A DNA stretch of 64,000 bases from JAUIIK01 sp963745675 (lineage in GTDB: Bacteria > Chloroflexota > Chloroflexia > Thermomicrobiales > CFX8), in the NCBI GenBank assembly GCA_963745675.1, contig CAVUYM010000008.1, positions 186,001-250,000 of the forward strand. Reading direction: 5' to 3'. The notes under the pieces are model-generated. The model was given only the letters and a program-made list of their open reading frames with translations, was not told the DNA's origin and did not search any database. Every line of letters starts with the position of its first letter. Within the stretch, counting starts at the first letter, position 1. Made by a program: the position numbers and the translations under genes. This document shows, in pieces, positions 27,330-36,869 of the stretch.

Positions 27330-28082
27330 ATGATAGCCACTAATACACGCGCCACCGGGCCGCTGACGCGGCGTCTTCCCTCTCAGGATCAAACTCAATC
27401 AAGCGGTGAGTGGGTCGTTGCTCGAGTGAGCAATCCGACAGGCTTCGAAGAAGCTATCCTCGGCGGTTATTCCTGCGACTGCAATGGCAGAACATTGGTC
27501 CAGATCAATCGCACCACAGATGTGGATGCCCGCGTGCAGATCGGCGTCAGCTGTCGCTCGGATGGGAACCGCTCCTATCTTCCGTATCGACGCATGCCGT
27601 GGATGGTGGAAGACTATATGATCCACCGCGAGGAATGGCATTGCGACACATGTAACGACAAAATAGGGACGATTCACACTCTTGATGGTGTCCTGGTCGG
27701 CGTTGAGCTCGATTGTCCCCTTTGTAAGAAGAAGCACCAGATCGACCTGACGCTAGGTTCGCTGCCCCAGGAACTGCGGCTGTCAGCGTTTGGAGTCGAA
27801 CCCCCGGCACCTTTGATGTCTCCACCAGCCTATGATGTCCTACGGCAGATGTGGGAGTGTTTCCAGGCGCTTCCGATTAACAGTTTTGTTTACGTACCTT
27901 ATAAAGTCCGCCACGATAACGGTCAATTACGGCACGCAACAACCGGCAAAGAAATCGAGGCAGCTGTCGACCATCTCGAGCAACTCGCAGCGGCCAATCT
28001 TATCGAGGATGATGACATCATCACGATTAGTCGCGCCGGTGTGCTTGTATGTTTGCGCGAGTTTGGCGGCGCTGCAGTCTGA
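27330..28082 (+). CDS. Hypothetical protein with Cys pairs (250 aa)
   Basis: ATG 27330 follows GGAGAAAAGC. Cysteines come in pairs: CDCNG, CRSDG, then CDTC near 112 and CPLCKKK near 138, the last two spaced like a zinc ribbon. The C-terminal 90 residues read like a winged helix (FVYVPYKV, TGKEIEAAVDHLEQLAAANLIEDDDIITISRAGVLV). So it may be a zinc-ribbon plus winged-helix protein, possibly a regulator. No family is recognised. Confidence 0.65.
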   Translation: MIATNTRATGPLTRRLPSQDQTQSSGEWVVARVSNPTGFEEAILGGYSCDCNGRTLVQINRTTDVDARVQIGVSCRSDGNRSYLPYRRMPWMVEDYMIHREEWHCDTCNDKIGTIHTLDGVLVGVELDCPLCKKKHQIDLTLGSLPQELRLSAFGVEPPAPLMSPPAYDVLRQMWECFQALPINSFVYVPYKVRHDNGQLRHATTGKEIEAAVDHLEQLAAANLIEDDDIITISRAGVLVCLREFGGAAV

Positions 28083-28162
28083 TTGGAGAGCGAAGTCCAA
28101 TTCCTCTTAGCGCATATGGCGGTATTCGTGCAGGCTCAAAGGAGCCAATTCAGCTAGGATTC

Positions 28163-28236
28163 GTAGGGGTGGAGCTTGTCTCCACCCGGCAACATCATCG
28201 CATACGTACGCGGGTGGAGATAAACTCCATCCCTAC
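28163..28236. repeat. Intergenic inverted repeat (74 bp)
   Basis: Arms 28163-28187 and 28212-28236 are 25-base inverted copies with three mismatches, starting GTAGGGGTGGAG. Each arm itself contains a shorter GGTGGAG/CTCCACC palindrome. The centre is 24 bases. It resembles the GTAGGGG-type elements found between genes in this phylum. No gene inside. Confidence 0.75.
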
Positions 28237-28476
28237 CAGATGTGACCTGATTGGTCGCCGTCGAGAATTCAGCAACGCGCTGTAAACAACTGCAATTCGC
28301 CATCCATAGAGAATTGATAGCTGTTCGGGATCGCCGACCACGGTGTCTCTGACCCCGCAGGGTAGCCACTTGACGAACTGCTCAACGGCCCACGACCAAT
28401 GGTTCCCTTATCATCGACGGCCATCGCGGATTGAAGTTCGAATATCCCAACCGCGCCAGGTTACGTAGTCTGATGT

Positions 28477-29890
28477 CTATCCCGATGGTTCTGTCATCTG
28501 GAGTGGATCGAGGATCTCGTCGAGTTGCTCGTCGCTGAGGTCCGTCTTCTCCCGAGCCACCTCGCGGATCGTGCGCCCGCTGGCGGCCGCGGTTTTGGCG
28601 ATGGCGGCAGCTGCGTCGTAGCCGATGACCGGCGCGAGCGCGGTGCCGATCATCAGACCCCTCTCAACCATGTCCGGTCCCTGGCTCGTCGCTTTGATCC
28701 CGGCAATGCAGCGATCGGTCAGATTCACGCAAGTATTCGCGAGCAGCTCGATCGATTGAAGCAAGTTATAGGCTGCGACCGGAAGCATGACGTTGAGCTC
28801 GAAGTTACCGGACGCGCCGGCAATCGCAATCGTTGCGTCGTTGCCAATCACCTGAGCCGCGACCATTACCGCCGATTCCGCGATGACCGGGTTGATCTTG
28901 CCGGGCATGATCGACGAGCCGGGCTGCACGGCGGGGATTTCAATTTCACCGATGCCGGCCCTCGGTCCAGATCCAAGCCAGCGAATATCGTTGGCGATCT
29001 TCGTGATGCTGACCGCGATCGTCTTGAGTGCGCCACTCGTGGCGACAACCCCATCTATCGTGCTCTGCGCCTGGAAATGATGGCGTGATTCGGAGACGGT
29101 AAAGCCGTTCCACTCGCTGAGCAGTTCGCAGACTCGGCTGGAGAATTCGGGATGTGTATTGATACCTGTTCCGACGGCTGTCCCGCCGAGGGCAATCTCC
29201 TGAAGCTCGCTCGATCGCGCCCCGCAGGCGCTCCCGGCCAAGTTCGAACTGGCTGGCGTAGCCGAGGAACTCCTGTCCCAGCCGGATCGGTGTCGCGTCC
29301 TGGAGATGAGTCCTGCCCGTCTTGATGACTGGCATTAGCTCGTCAGCCTTGGCTTTGAGGCTTTTCTCGATGTGGTGAATAGCGGGGAGCAGATCCTCGT
29401 GGATCGCGCTGAGCGCCGCCAGGTGTATCGCCGAAGGGATGACGTCGTTGCTCGACTGGCCCATGTTGACGTGGTCATTAGGGTGAACCGGAGAGCTCAA
29501 TCCACGAGCATGGCCCAGGAGCTCGTTGGCGCGCGATGCAATGACTTCGTTCGCGTTGGTGTTGGTCGATGTCCCGGAACCGGTCTGGAAGATGTCGAGT
29601 ACAAACTGATCATCCAGCTTGCCCGTCGCGACTTCGCGAGCAGCCTCTCCAATCGCCGTCGCCAACTCGGCATCAAGTAGGCCGATGTCCTCATTGACCT
29701 GCGCCGCCGCACCTTTGATCTGTCCAAGCGCCTGAATGAACCGACGCGAAAAGCGGATGCCGCTGATCGGGAAATTGATCGATGCCCGCATCGTACTGGC
29801 GCCGAAGTGAACCTCGGCTGGAACTTGCATCTCACCAAGCGAATCGCGGGCGATGCGAGTATTTGGCTGGGTTGCAGTTGGCTGGTCCAT
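28477..29890 (-). CDS. fumC: Class II fumarate hydratase, one frameshift
   Basis: TCA-cycle enzyme, interconverts fumarate and malate; cytosolic tetramer. The parts before and after a shift near 29215 together give about 470 residues, normal for FumC. Visible: MQVPAEVHFGASTMRA, GSGTSTNTNANEVI, VHPNDHVNMGQSSNDV, GRTHLQDATPIRLGQEF, and after the shift GTAVGTGINTHPEF and the signature GSSIMPGKINP with the catalytic Ser. GGAG lies six bases before ATG 29890. The two halves match the family without gap, which argues for a sequencing error. Confidence 0.9.
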
Positions 29891-30165
29891 AACTAACTCC
29901 ACATTCATTCCCGCATTTACCGGGAAGTTGATCTGATTCTCGATTTCGGGGCAACAGGTCAATCTGTCGACGATTCTCGAATCCTTTTGCCTGGCTGATC
30001 TGCACGACCGCATGCGATCGTTATTCCGGCCTCAGTGTCACAATTTTACGCTGGGAGAGCGATGGGACGCAGGTCGCATGCGGATGCTTGAACGGATCCG
30101 CTGGCTTCGGACGGCACATGGATAAATTCCTGCATTTATCAGATCCTGACATGGCGGCCCTTTGT

Positions 30166-31026
30166 CTAGTCAGGATGACTCGTAGAATGCCGAGGAGTTC
30201 GCGCACGGTCAGCGGCTGTCTGCGCGCTGGCCCAGCGACCGAAGGTGATCAGGGCGGCCGCGAGGAAAAACGTTCCAACTAGAACCCACATCAATAGCCC
30301 GCCGAGCTGTTGGTCGACCAGCGGTGAGACTCCCCAGAGACGCGGCGCACGCTCGTACTCGTGATAGACAACGCTACCGGAAAAGGTTAGCAACGCGCCG
30401 ACAAGTTGGCCTGGGATAGTACTGCCGAGGAGGAAGAGTCCTTTGAGCGGAGGGGACAACGCGCCAAGATCCTCATCCGGCGCGAGGATCGGCCACCAAC
30501 CGATGAAAGCAGTGCTCCACAGGAGAACGTGCTCGAAGATATGCACATTCTGGTTGCGCAAGGCCAGGTTGTAGAAGGACGGGAAATGCACGAGTGCGAA
30601 AGTCAGATTAAAAAGAACGAAGGCGAGAAGTGGCCTGGTCACGAATCTCCAGGCTGTCCAGACAGGCCCGACTGCTTGAGCGATGACGCGGTAGAGCCAA
30701 CTGGGAATACCGAGCAGGATGAGTGGAGGGCCCACGATCGTCAGCAGAATGTGCTGGATCATGTGGGCGCTCAACAGGTAATCGTCGGAGAGCGGTTCAA
30801 GGGGCGTCAACAGCGCGATGGCAAACGCAAGCAACCCGCCGAAAAAGCTGGCCATCTGAGCTGCTGACGGCGGCGCATTTTCGGGATAACGTTGGCGTTC
30901 CGAAGGCGATGTTATCCAGAGATAGATAGCCGCAGACCCGACTATGCCGATGATGACGGGCACGTCGAATTGCCAGCTCAGAAGCGAGACTGGCTTGATC
31001 TCGTTCGTCGCTACCTGAAATCTCAT
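30166..31026 (-). CDS. ctaG: Cytochrome c oxidase assembly factor, CtaG (caa3 type)
   Basis: About 286 residues with seven or so membrane segments. LSAHMIQHILLTIVGPPLILLGIP and ALVHFPSFYNLALRN and HIFEHVLLWSTAFIGWWPIL carry the conserved His residues of the caa3_CtaG family, thought to deliver copper to the oxidase. It is last in the ctaC-D-E-F-G order. The start is unsure: ATG 31026 and GTG 31050 both lack a clear ribosome site. Confidence 0.88.
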   Translation of the reverse strand: MRFQVATNEIKPVSLLSWQFDVPVIIGIVGSAAIYLWITSPSERQRYPENAPPSAAQMASFFGGLLAFAIALLTPLEPLSDDYLLSAHMIQHILLTIVGPPLILLGIPSWLYRVIAQAVGPVWTAWRFVTRPLLAFVLFNLTFALVHFPSFYNLALRNQNVHIFEHVLLWSTAFIGWWPILAPDEDLGALSPPLKGLFLLGSTIPGQLVGALLTFSGSVVYHEYERAPRLWGVSPLVDQQLGGLLMWVLVGTFFLAAALITFGRWASAQTAADRARTPRHSTSHPD

Positions 31027-31171
31027 GTTGGCCGGATACAAATGAGGCACGGTTTCAATGGGATCGAATACGCATGAAGGGGGAGACAGGCTCCACCCTC
31101 AGCTTGCAAGGAATGAAATTTGCAGTGCTTCACAACCGAAGGATCGCACCGTTGCCGATCGCTCGACGTGG

Positions 31172-31528
31172 CTAGTGTACCTCGCCAACTGGAAGCTGGC
31201 GGATGATGTCTTCTCCGCCGGTGAAAACGCCGAAAAGGGTGGCCAGTGCGAGCACAATTCCAATGGCGATGAGCAATCCACCAGCAAAAATCCAGGTGAA
31301 ATAGGGGTGATCGAAGTGCAAATGCATGTACCAGCCAACGACCATCACAAACTTGAAGATCATCAGTACTATCAGAAAGCCAACCAACGTGGCATGAGCA
31401 ACTCCGGTGAAAAAGTAGAGCGCTACTTCGAAGCCGGTCACGACTGTCAAAATCGATCCGATCATCGCGTATTCGCGCGCATCGGGATGGGCGTGTTCTT
31501 TGTGAAGGTGCAGTTCCTGACTGGCCAT
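31172..31528 (-). CDS. Cytochrome c oxidase subunit IV (CtaF-like)
   Basis: 118 residues with three membrane segments: EYAMIGSILTVVTGFEVALYFF, VGFLIVLMIFKFVMVVGWYMHLHFD and FAGGLLIAIGIVLALATLFGV. The FKFVMVVGWYMHL block is the bacterial subunit IV (COX4-pro) signature. Supports oxidase stability. Follows ctaE by 20 bases in the same operon. Confidence 0.9.
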   Translation of the reverse strand: MASQELHLHKEHAHPDAREYAMIGSILTVVTGFEVALYFFTGVAHATLVGFLIVLMIFKFVMVVGWYMHLHFDHPYFTWIFAGGLLIAIGIVLALATLFGVFTGGEDIIRQLPVGEVH

Positions 31529-31548
31529 GCGTGGGACCCCTTCGTGCG

Positions 31549-32175
31549 CTATGCCGATTGAATCAGGTAGACAACGGCAAAAATGATGATCCAGACGATG
31601 TCGACGAAGTGCCAGTAGAGGCCGGCAATCTCGACATTGAGTGATTTCTCTTTTGTCACCAATGGCGCTCGGAAGGAAGCGAAGAAGAGACTAAAGAGCC
31701 AGATGACGCCGACGGTAACGTGCGCGCCGTGGAAGCCGGTCAAAGTATAGAAAGACGAACCAAACAAGTTGGTATCTAGACTCAAACCCTCATGATGGAA
31801 CTCGGTGAATTCGTAAATCTGGCCGCCGAGGAAGATGAGCCCGAGCAGACCGGTTGTGACGATCCAGATGCGGAAGCGTCGCAGGTCACCCTTCTGAATT
31901 CCGGCTAGAGCCAACACCATTGCGACCGAACTCATCAGCAGCACGAACGCGCTCACCGAAGTGAATGGGATATCAAAGAAGCCATTTGGATATGGCGGAA
32001 CAGCAGCGCGGTTGTGTGACACGAGATAGGCGGTAATCAGCGAACCGAAGAACATGCAGTCTGAAGCAAGGAAGCACCACATCGCAATTTTGCGACTGTC
32101 GAGCCCGGTCGAAGTGGGGTGTTCGATGATGTTTTGCCGAATCGGTGGACGCACCGCGTCCTGTTGTGCAGCCAT
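31549..32175 (-). CDS. ctaE: Cytochrome c oxidase subunit III
   Basis: 208 residues, five membrane segments, short bacterial form. SRKIAMWCFLASDCMFFGSLITAYL at the start, FTEFHHEGLSLDTNLFGSSFYTLTGFHGAHVTVGVIWL in the middle and GLYWHFVDIVWIIIFAVVYL at the end are family blocks. ATG 32175 gives the usual N-terminus; an upstream in-frame start would run into ctaD. Spaced 22 bases from ctaD. Confidence 0.95.
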   Translation of the reverse strand: MAAQQDAVRPPIRQNIIEHPTSTGLDSRKIAMWCFLASDCMFFGSLITAYLVSHNRAAVPPYPNGFFDIPFTSVSAFVLLMSSVAMVLALAGIQKGDLRRFRIWIVTTGLLGLIFLGGQIYEFTEFHHEGLSLDTNLFGSSFYTLTGFHGAHVTVGVIWLFSLFFASFRAPLVTKEKSLNVEIAGLYWHFVDIVWIIIFAVVYLIQSA

Positions 32176-32197
32176 CCTGCTTCGTTCCCCCCGCCTA

Positions 32198-34072
32198 TTA
32201 GTAAAGGTGATCCGGTTCGCCGAAGGCGGGCTCGAGCACCCAGCCGTAGACGCCAATAAACAGCACTGCTACACCGACAAAGCTCAGCGCAAAGGTGGAG
32301 ATGAAGCCGGCGAATCCGAGCAACAACCCAAACGCCGTGACGAGCGGCCAGTAGGACGCGTTCGGCATATGGATTTCGTGATGATCGTCGTGTGCATCCG
32401 CGTGCGTGGCCTCTTCTACCTGCGCGCCGTGACCGTAAACCTCGGGATATTTCTTATCCCAGAGCGGAATATTGCTGGTGACCGCGGGAATTTCAGCAAA
32501 GTTATAGGCTGGCGGCGGTGAGCTTGTCGCCCACTCTAATGTCGCGCCATCCCAGGGATCATCGGGCGCATCTTGCGGCTTGCGGAAGCTCATCAAGGCA
32601 TTGACGACGAATACCGCAACCGAAAGCGCGATAATGAATGCACCTATGGTCGTGAATAAGTTCCAGAAATCCCAGTTGAGGCCCTCGTCATACGTGTAGA
32701 TGCGGCGGGGCATACCGATGACGCCGAGCCAGTGCATCGGGAAGAAGGTGGCATTGAAACCAATCAGCATGAGCCAGAAATGAACCTTGCCAAGCCCATC
32801 GCTTAGCATCCGTCCAAAGAACTTCGGCCACCAGTAATACAAGCCGGAAAATAGCCCGAAGATCGATCCTCCAAACAGGACGTAGTGGAAGTGCGCGACG
32901 ATGAAGTAGCTGTCCTGCTGCTGGGAGTCAACCGGTGGCGACGCATGCATTACGCCGGAAATGCCACCGATGATGAACATCGAGACGAATCCTATGGCCA
33001 TTAACATAGGCGTGTTGAAATGAAGATCACCACCCCACATAGTGCCGATCCAGTTGAAGATCTTGATACCTGTTGGTATGGCAATCAGCATCGTTGCGAC
33101 GGAAAAGACTGCGTTCGGGACGGGGCCCATGCCAACAGTGAACATATGGTGGGCCCAGACGCTGAACCCTAGGACGGCGATAGCGACACCTGCGAAGACG
33201 ACTGCGGTGTAGCCAAAGAGAGGTTTCTTCGAAAATGTTGGAAGCACCTCGGATACGATGCCCATCGCCGGTAATATCAAAATGTATACCTCTGGATGCC
33301 CAAAGACCCAGAATAAGTGTTGCCAGAGTAGTGGTTGCCCGTTCGCTTCCGGGACAAAGAAGACCGTATCGAACCAGCGGTCGAACATCAGCAGCGTCGT
33401 TCCAACGGTCAGTGCCGGGAAAGACATGACAATCAGGACCGCGACAATCAGCGTCATCCATATAAAGACGGGCATGCGCATCATTGTCATTCCAGGAGCC
33501 CGCATGTTGATGATGGTCACGATGAAATTGAACGCGGCCGCCATCGACGACAGACCGAGCACTTGAACGCCGACGACCCAGTAGTCGACGCCCATGCCAG
33601 TTGAGAACTGTTGTGACGTTAGGTTGGCGTAGGCGAACCATCCCGCGTCCGGCGCGCCGCCGTGGATCCAACCGAAGTTCATCAGGAGGACGCCGAAAAG
33701 GAACACCCAGTAGGAGAATGCGTTGAGACGGGGAAACGCGACGTCCCGGGCACCGATCATCAAGGGGACGAGAAGATTGAAGAACGCGGCTGATAGCGGC
33801 ATTACCGCTCCGAATATCATCGTCAGCGCGTGCATCGTGAATAGTTCATTGTAGGTGCCGGCGGAGACAAAGGTATTGTTCGGCTGGGCGAGTTGAATGC
33901 GGATCAGAAGGGCTTCTATGCCTCCTACAACGAATAAGATGAGCGATGTGACAAGGTAGAGGATGCCGATGCGCTTGTGGTCGACCGTTGTCAGCCAACT
34001 CCAGATGCCCTTTGGATAGGCAAATGAATCGACCGAAACGATCTGGCCAGCAGTAGAGATCTGGGTAGCCAT
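32198..34072 (-). CDS. ctaD: Cytochrome c oxidase subunit I
   Basis: 624 residues, heme-copper oxidase catalytic subunit reducing O2 to water with proton pumping. Heme ligands lie in HALTMIFGAVMP and YFIVAHFHYVLFG; Cu(B) ligands in FWVFGHPEVYILILPAMG (His with the Tyr crosslink) and WAHHMF. About 12 core membrane segments, then two more near the C-terminus (YWPLVTAFGLLLGFAGF and following), resembling a fused subunit IV-like part. GGAGGAGCAGAT precedes the ATG. Very well conserved. Confidence 0.98.
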   Translation of the reverse strand: MATQISTAGQIVSVDSFAYPKGIWSWLTTVDHKRIGILYLVTSLILFVVGGIEALLIRIQLAQPNNTFVSAGTYNELFTMHALTMIFGAVMPLSAAFFNLLVPLMIGARDVAFPRLNAFSYWVFLFGVLLMNFGWIHGGAPDAGWFAYANLTSQQFSTGMGVDYWVVGVQVLGLSSMAAAFNFIVTIINMRAPGMTMMRMPVFIWMTLIVAVLIVMSFPALTVGTTLLMFDRWFDTVFFVPEANGQPLLWQHLFWVFGHPEVYILILPAMGIVSEVLPTFSKKPLFGYTAVVFAGVAIAVLGFSVWAHHMFTVGMGPVPNAVFSVATMLIAIPTGIKIFNWIGTMWGGDLHFNTPMLMAIGFVSMFIIGGISGVMHASPPVDSQQQDSYFIVAHFHYVLFGGSIFGLFSGLYYWWPKFFGRMLSDGLGKVHFWLMLIGFNATFFPMHWLGVIGMPRRIYTYDEGLNWDFWNLFTTIGAFIIALSVAVFVVNALMSFRKPQDAPDDPWDGATLEWATSSPPPAYNFAEIPAVTSNIPLWDKKYPEVYGHGAQVEEATHADAHDDHHEIHMPNASYWPLVTAFGLLLGFAGFISTFALSFVGVAVLFIGVYGWVLEPAFGEPDHLY

Positions 34073-34144
34073 ATCTGCTCCTCCGAGCGTCCTAGCCGCG
34101 ACCCACGAAGCCGTGGGCCGGTGATACGAGCGTCGCCGTTAGCC

Positions 34145-35213
34145 TCATGGGGTGTCAAGCGTGTACAGATAGACAACTAGCGCGTCGATCTGTGCCTGAG
34201 CTTAGACCGAGTGTCGGCATTGCCGTGCCGGGCTTGACATCCTGCGGATTATTGAGCCATTTCCGCAGATTTTCCTCATTGTTATCGACCGTACCAGCAA
34301 TCTGAGCCCGGTTCGCAAAATTCGTAAGCTCTGGTCCAACTTTGCCCGCCGCCGAGGTGCCGGCAACCGTATGACAGCCGGCGCAGACAGACTCTACTAT
34401 CTGTAGTCCAGCTTCAGCTGGATCAGAGGGCAGGCTCCTGCTGTTTGCGACCCACTCGTTGAAGTCAGCTTCGCTGTCGGAGACAACAGTAAAACGCATC
34501 TTTGCGTGTTCTCTGCCGCAGAACTCCGCGCACTGACCGTTGAAGGTTCCGATTTCGTTCGCTTGGAGCCACATGTGGTTGTTGCGACCTGGAATGACGT
34601 CTGTCTTGCCGGCTAGCCGGGGCACCCAGAACGAGTGAATAACGTCATTCGAATGCAACGTGATCTCGACACGTGTATTGACAGGGATATGGAATTCGTT
34701 GGCGACTTTGAGCGGAGTTCCGTCTGGTCCAAGGATATCGGTGTACTCGAACTCCCAGAAGAATTGGTTACCAATGACACGGACATGGAATGCGTTGTCA
34801 TCCTTTTCTGCAAGCGTCGCGATACCCTGAATCGTTGGGATGGCGATGATCGCGAGGATGACGGCCGGGATGATTGTCCAGATAATCTCAAGGCGCGTAT
34901 TGCCATGGACCGGCGCCGGACGCCCATTTATCAGCTTCTTATTGCCGCGGAATTTGAAGATCGCGAAGAGGAGGGCGCCTTCAACAAGCACAAATACGAT
35001 GGCAGCCAGCACCCAGAGCAAGTTATAGATGCTATTGATGTCGCTGGATGCTGAGCCAGCTGGGTCGATCGTCGTTTGTGGATTGTCGCTAGCCCCGCCA
35101 CAGGCAGTCAGAAGTGCTGGAATGATTAGCAATATCAGGGCAAACAGGGCGAGCCTCACCCCAGGGGTACCCGGCACCCGTCGCGGCATACTGCTATTGT
35201 CCTTCCCCGTCAT
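34145..35213 (-). CDS. ctaC: Cytochrome c oxidase subunit II with C-terminal cytochrome c, frameshift near end
   Basis: About 355 residues. Lipoprotein-type signal (LLTACGG), two membrane segments, then the Cu(A) domain: HSFWVPRLAGKTDVIPG and NGQCAEFCGREHAKM with the Cys/His/Met ligands. A cytochrome c domain follows with CAGCH and MPTLGLS, so this is a caa3-type subunit II. A one-base insertion near 34195 shifts the last 20 residues; removing one T restores QAQIDALVVYLYTLDTP and a stop at 34145-34147. Uncorrected, the frame ends at 34155. GGGGAG precedes ATG 35213. First gene of the operon. Confidence 0.93.
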
Positions 35214-35393
35214 AACTCTCCCCCGAGAGGATGGCGACTGGCTCTCCAGCGCCCGGTGGGGAAGTCTAGCATGCAGGTTGTGAAACATTCCACAACCGTT
35301 TCCAAGCGATCTGCTGCAAGCTGATAATCGCAACCGATCTTGACTCTGACATCATGTCAGACCCAATACTTCATTTGACGAAGGGATCGGGCG

Positions 35394-36227
35394 GTGAGCG
35401 ACTTGATGCCAATTGGGAGGTTCGCGACTATCACCCGACTTTCGGTGCGCATGTTGCGCTATTACGACGAGCGCGGTCTGCTCCCACCAGCCTACGTCGA
35501 TCTTTCGAGCGGTTATCGCTACTATCGCGTCGAGCAGGCCCCACTTGCTGAGGTGATCCGTCTCATGCGTGCGTTCGACATGCCGCTCAATGAAATTGCT
35601 GAGGTCCTTGGTAGCGTGGGATCGTGCGATCTGCCTGGACTGCTGGACAGGCATCGGAGCCGGATTAACGAGGAGATTGCCGAGAAGCGTCGTTCCCTGG
35701 CTTACCTCGACGAGCTCATCGCTCACGTCGAAGGCGGTGGCGACTTTCCTTCTGGCGACGTCGACTTCGCCGAGCTTGTGCCGCAACAGATTATCAGCCG
35801 TCGCGAACACCGTTCGTTAGACGACGTTGGCGTTTACACCGGGGAAACTATCGGCCAGCTTTACCGGTGGACGATTACCGCGTCGATCGCTCCCATCGGG
35901 CCGCCATTCGCGATTTATCACCTGCCGGCAGGCGGGGATGGTTTCGATGTAGAAGTTGGTCTGCCGGTCGCATGTGCCAGTGATCCGGACGCTCCGCTTG
36001 ATGGGCGGGAATTATCTGGCGGAACTGCTGGCGTTCTGACTCATCGCGGCCCCTATGAGTCACTCGGCGCGGCATATCGCATGCTTGCCCGCTCGCTCCA
36101 GGAACAGAGGCGCTTGCCCTCGGGACCGCCTCGCGAGATCTATCTGACCTCACCAACCAGCGGGTTGCAACCAGGAGACTATGTCACTCAGATCGTCTGG
36201 CCGGTGGCCGGGAGGCTGGAGGAGTAA
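35394..36227 (+). CDS. MerR-family regulator with GyrI-like ligand domain
   Basis: 277 residues. The N-terminus, IGRFATITRLSVRMLRYYDERGLLPPAY and SGYRYYRVEQ, is a MerR winged helix; a coiled coil follows (RHRSRINEEIAEKRRSLAYLDELI). The C-terminal 150 residues, with LPAGGDGFDVEVGLPV, VLTHRGPYESLGAAYRMLARSL and REIYLTSPTSGLQPGDYVTQIVWPV, are GyrI-like (BmrR class), which binds small hydrophobic cations. Divergent from ctaC, 180 bases apart; it could control that operon or the gene behind it. Start GTG 35394, or ATG 35406. Confidence 0.88.
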   Translation: MSDLMPIGRFATITRLSVRMLRYYDERGLLPPAYVDLSSGYRYYRVEQAPLAEVIRLMRAFDMPLNEIAEVLGSVGSCDLPGLLDRHRSRINEEIAEKRRSLAYLDELIAHVEGGGDFPSGDVDFAELVPQQIISRREHRSLDDVGVYTGETIGQLYRWTITASIAPIGPPFAIYHLPAGGDGFDVEVGLPVACASDPDAPLDGRELSGGTAGVLTHRGPYESLGAAYRMLARSLQEQRRLPSGPPREIYLTSPTSGLQPGDYVTQIVWPVAGRLEE

Positions 36228-36264
36228 CGTGTTGACAGGAAACGAACGCGAAGGAGTGAAGACG

Positions 36265-36687
36265 ATGGAAGCGCCGCATAATGTGAAACTCGTGGTCGAT
36301 GTCGCATTGTTCCACGACGATTCAGTTCTAATGACCCGTTACCGCGAGCCAGAGGCCTATGACGGTCAGGAGGGTCTTTTCCTCCCAAACGACCTTTTAC
36401 TTGAGCGCGAGGATCCCGAGGATGGCGCCCGCAGAATTCTCCGCGATCAACTCGGCCTTGAGGATGTTTCCGTTCGCCTGGTCTTCGCGGAATCGTTCAC
36501 CGGTAGGGATCGCACCTGGCATCTCGCTCTCCACTTTGCGGTCAATTGTCTTGCGTCCCCGTCCATCGTTGTAGCCGCCTATCTGGACCTACCGCAATGG
36601 TTCTCTGTCAATGCCCTCCCAGACCGTCGTGAAGTTGCCCACGGCGGCTGGGCGCTCAACACGCTCGATCGGATAATCGAGGCTTAA
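36265..36687 (+). CDS. Nudix-like protein with degenerate Nudix box
   Basis: 140 residues. VKLVVDVALFHDDSVLMTRYR matches the first Nudix strands, and LPNDLLLEREDPEDGARRILRDQLGL is where the Nudix box should be, but the leading Gly and the REUxEE glutamates are replaced. It is likely a binding rather than hydrolysing Nudix fold. ATG 36265 follows AAGGAG by nine bases; a GTG at 36229 with its own AGGAG is an alternative. Just downstream of the MerR gene, probably co-transcribed. Confidence 0.6.
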   Translation: MEAPHNVKLVVDVALFHDDSVLMTRYREPEAYDGQEGLFLPNDLLLEREDPEDGARRILRDQLGLEDVSVRLVFAESFTGRDRTWHLALHFAVNCLASPSIVVAAYLDLPQWFSVNALPDRREVAHGGWALNTLDRIIEA

Positions 36688-36869
36688 GACGCACGCGGTC
36701 GGCCCGATGGTGGACATCATTCCGGCTTGCGCGTGAGGTCAGCGCCCCGTTGCCCCTCCCCTGGCGTATTAATGCGGTTACGGTAGATAGCAGGCAGCCC
36801 GCTATCTGCCCCGAACGCTTTTCAGGCTAGGATGTTTCAGCGAGCACGAATGCAGGAACGGAGCGCAAC

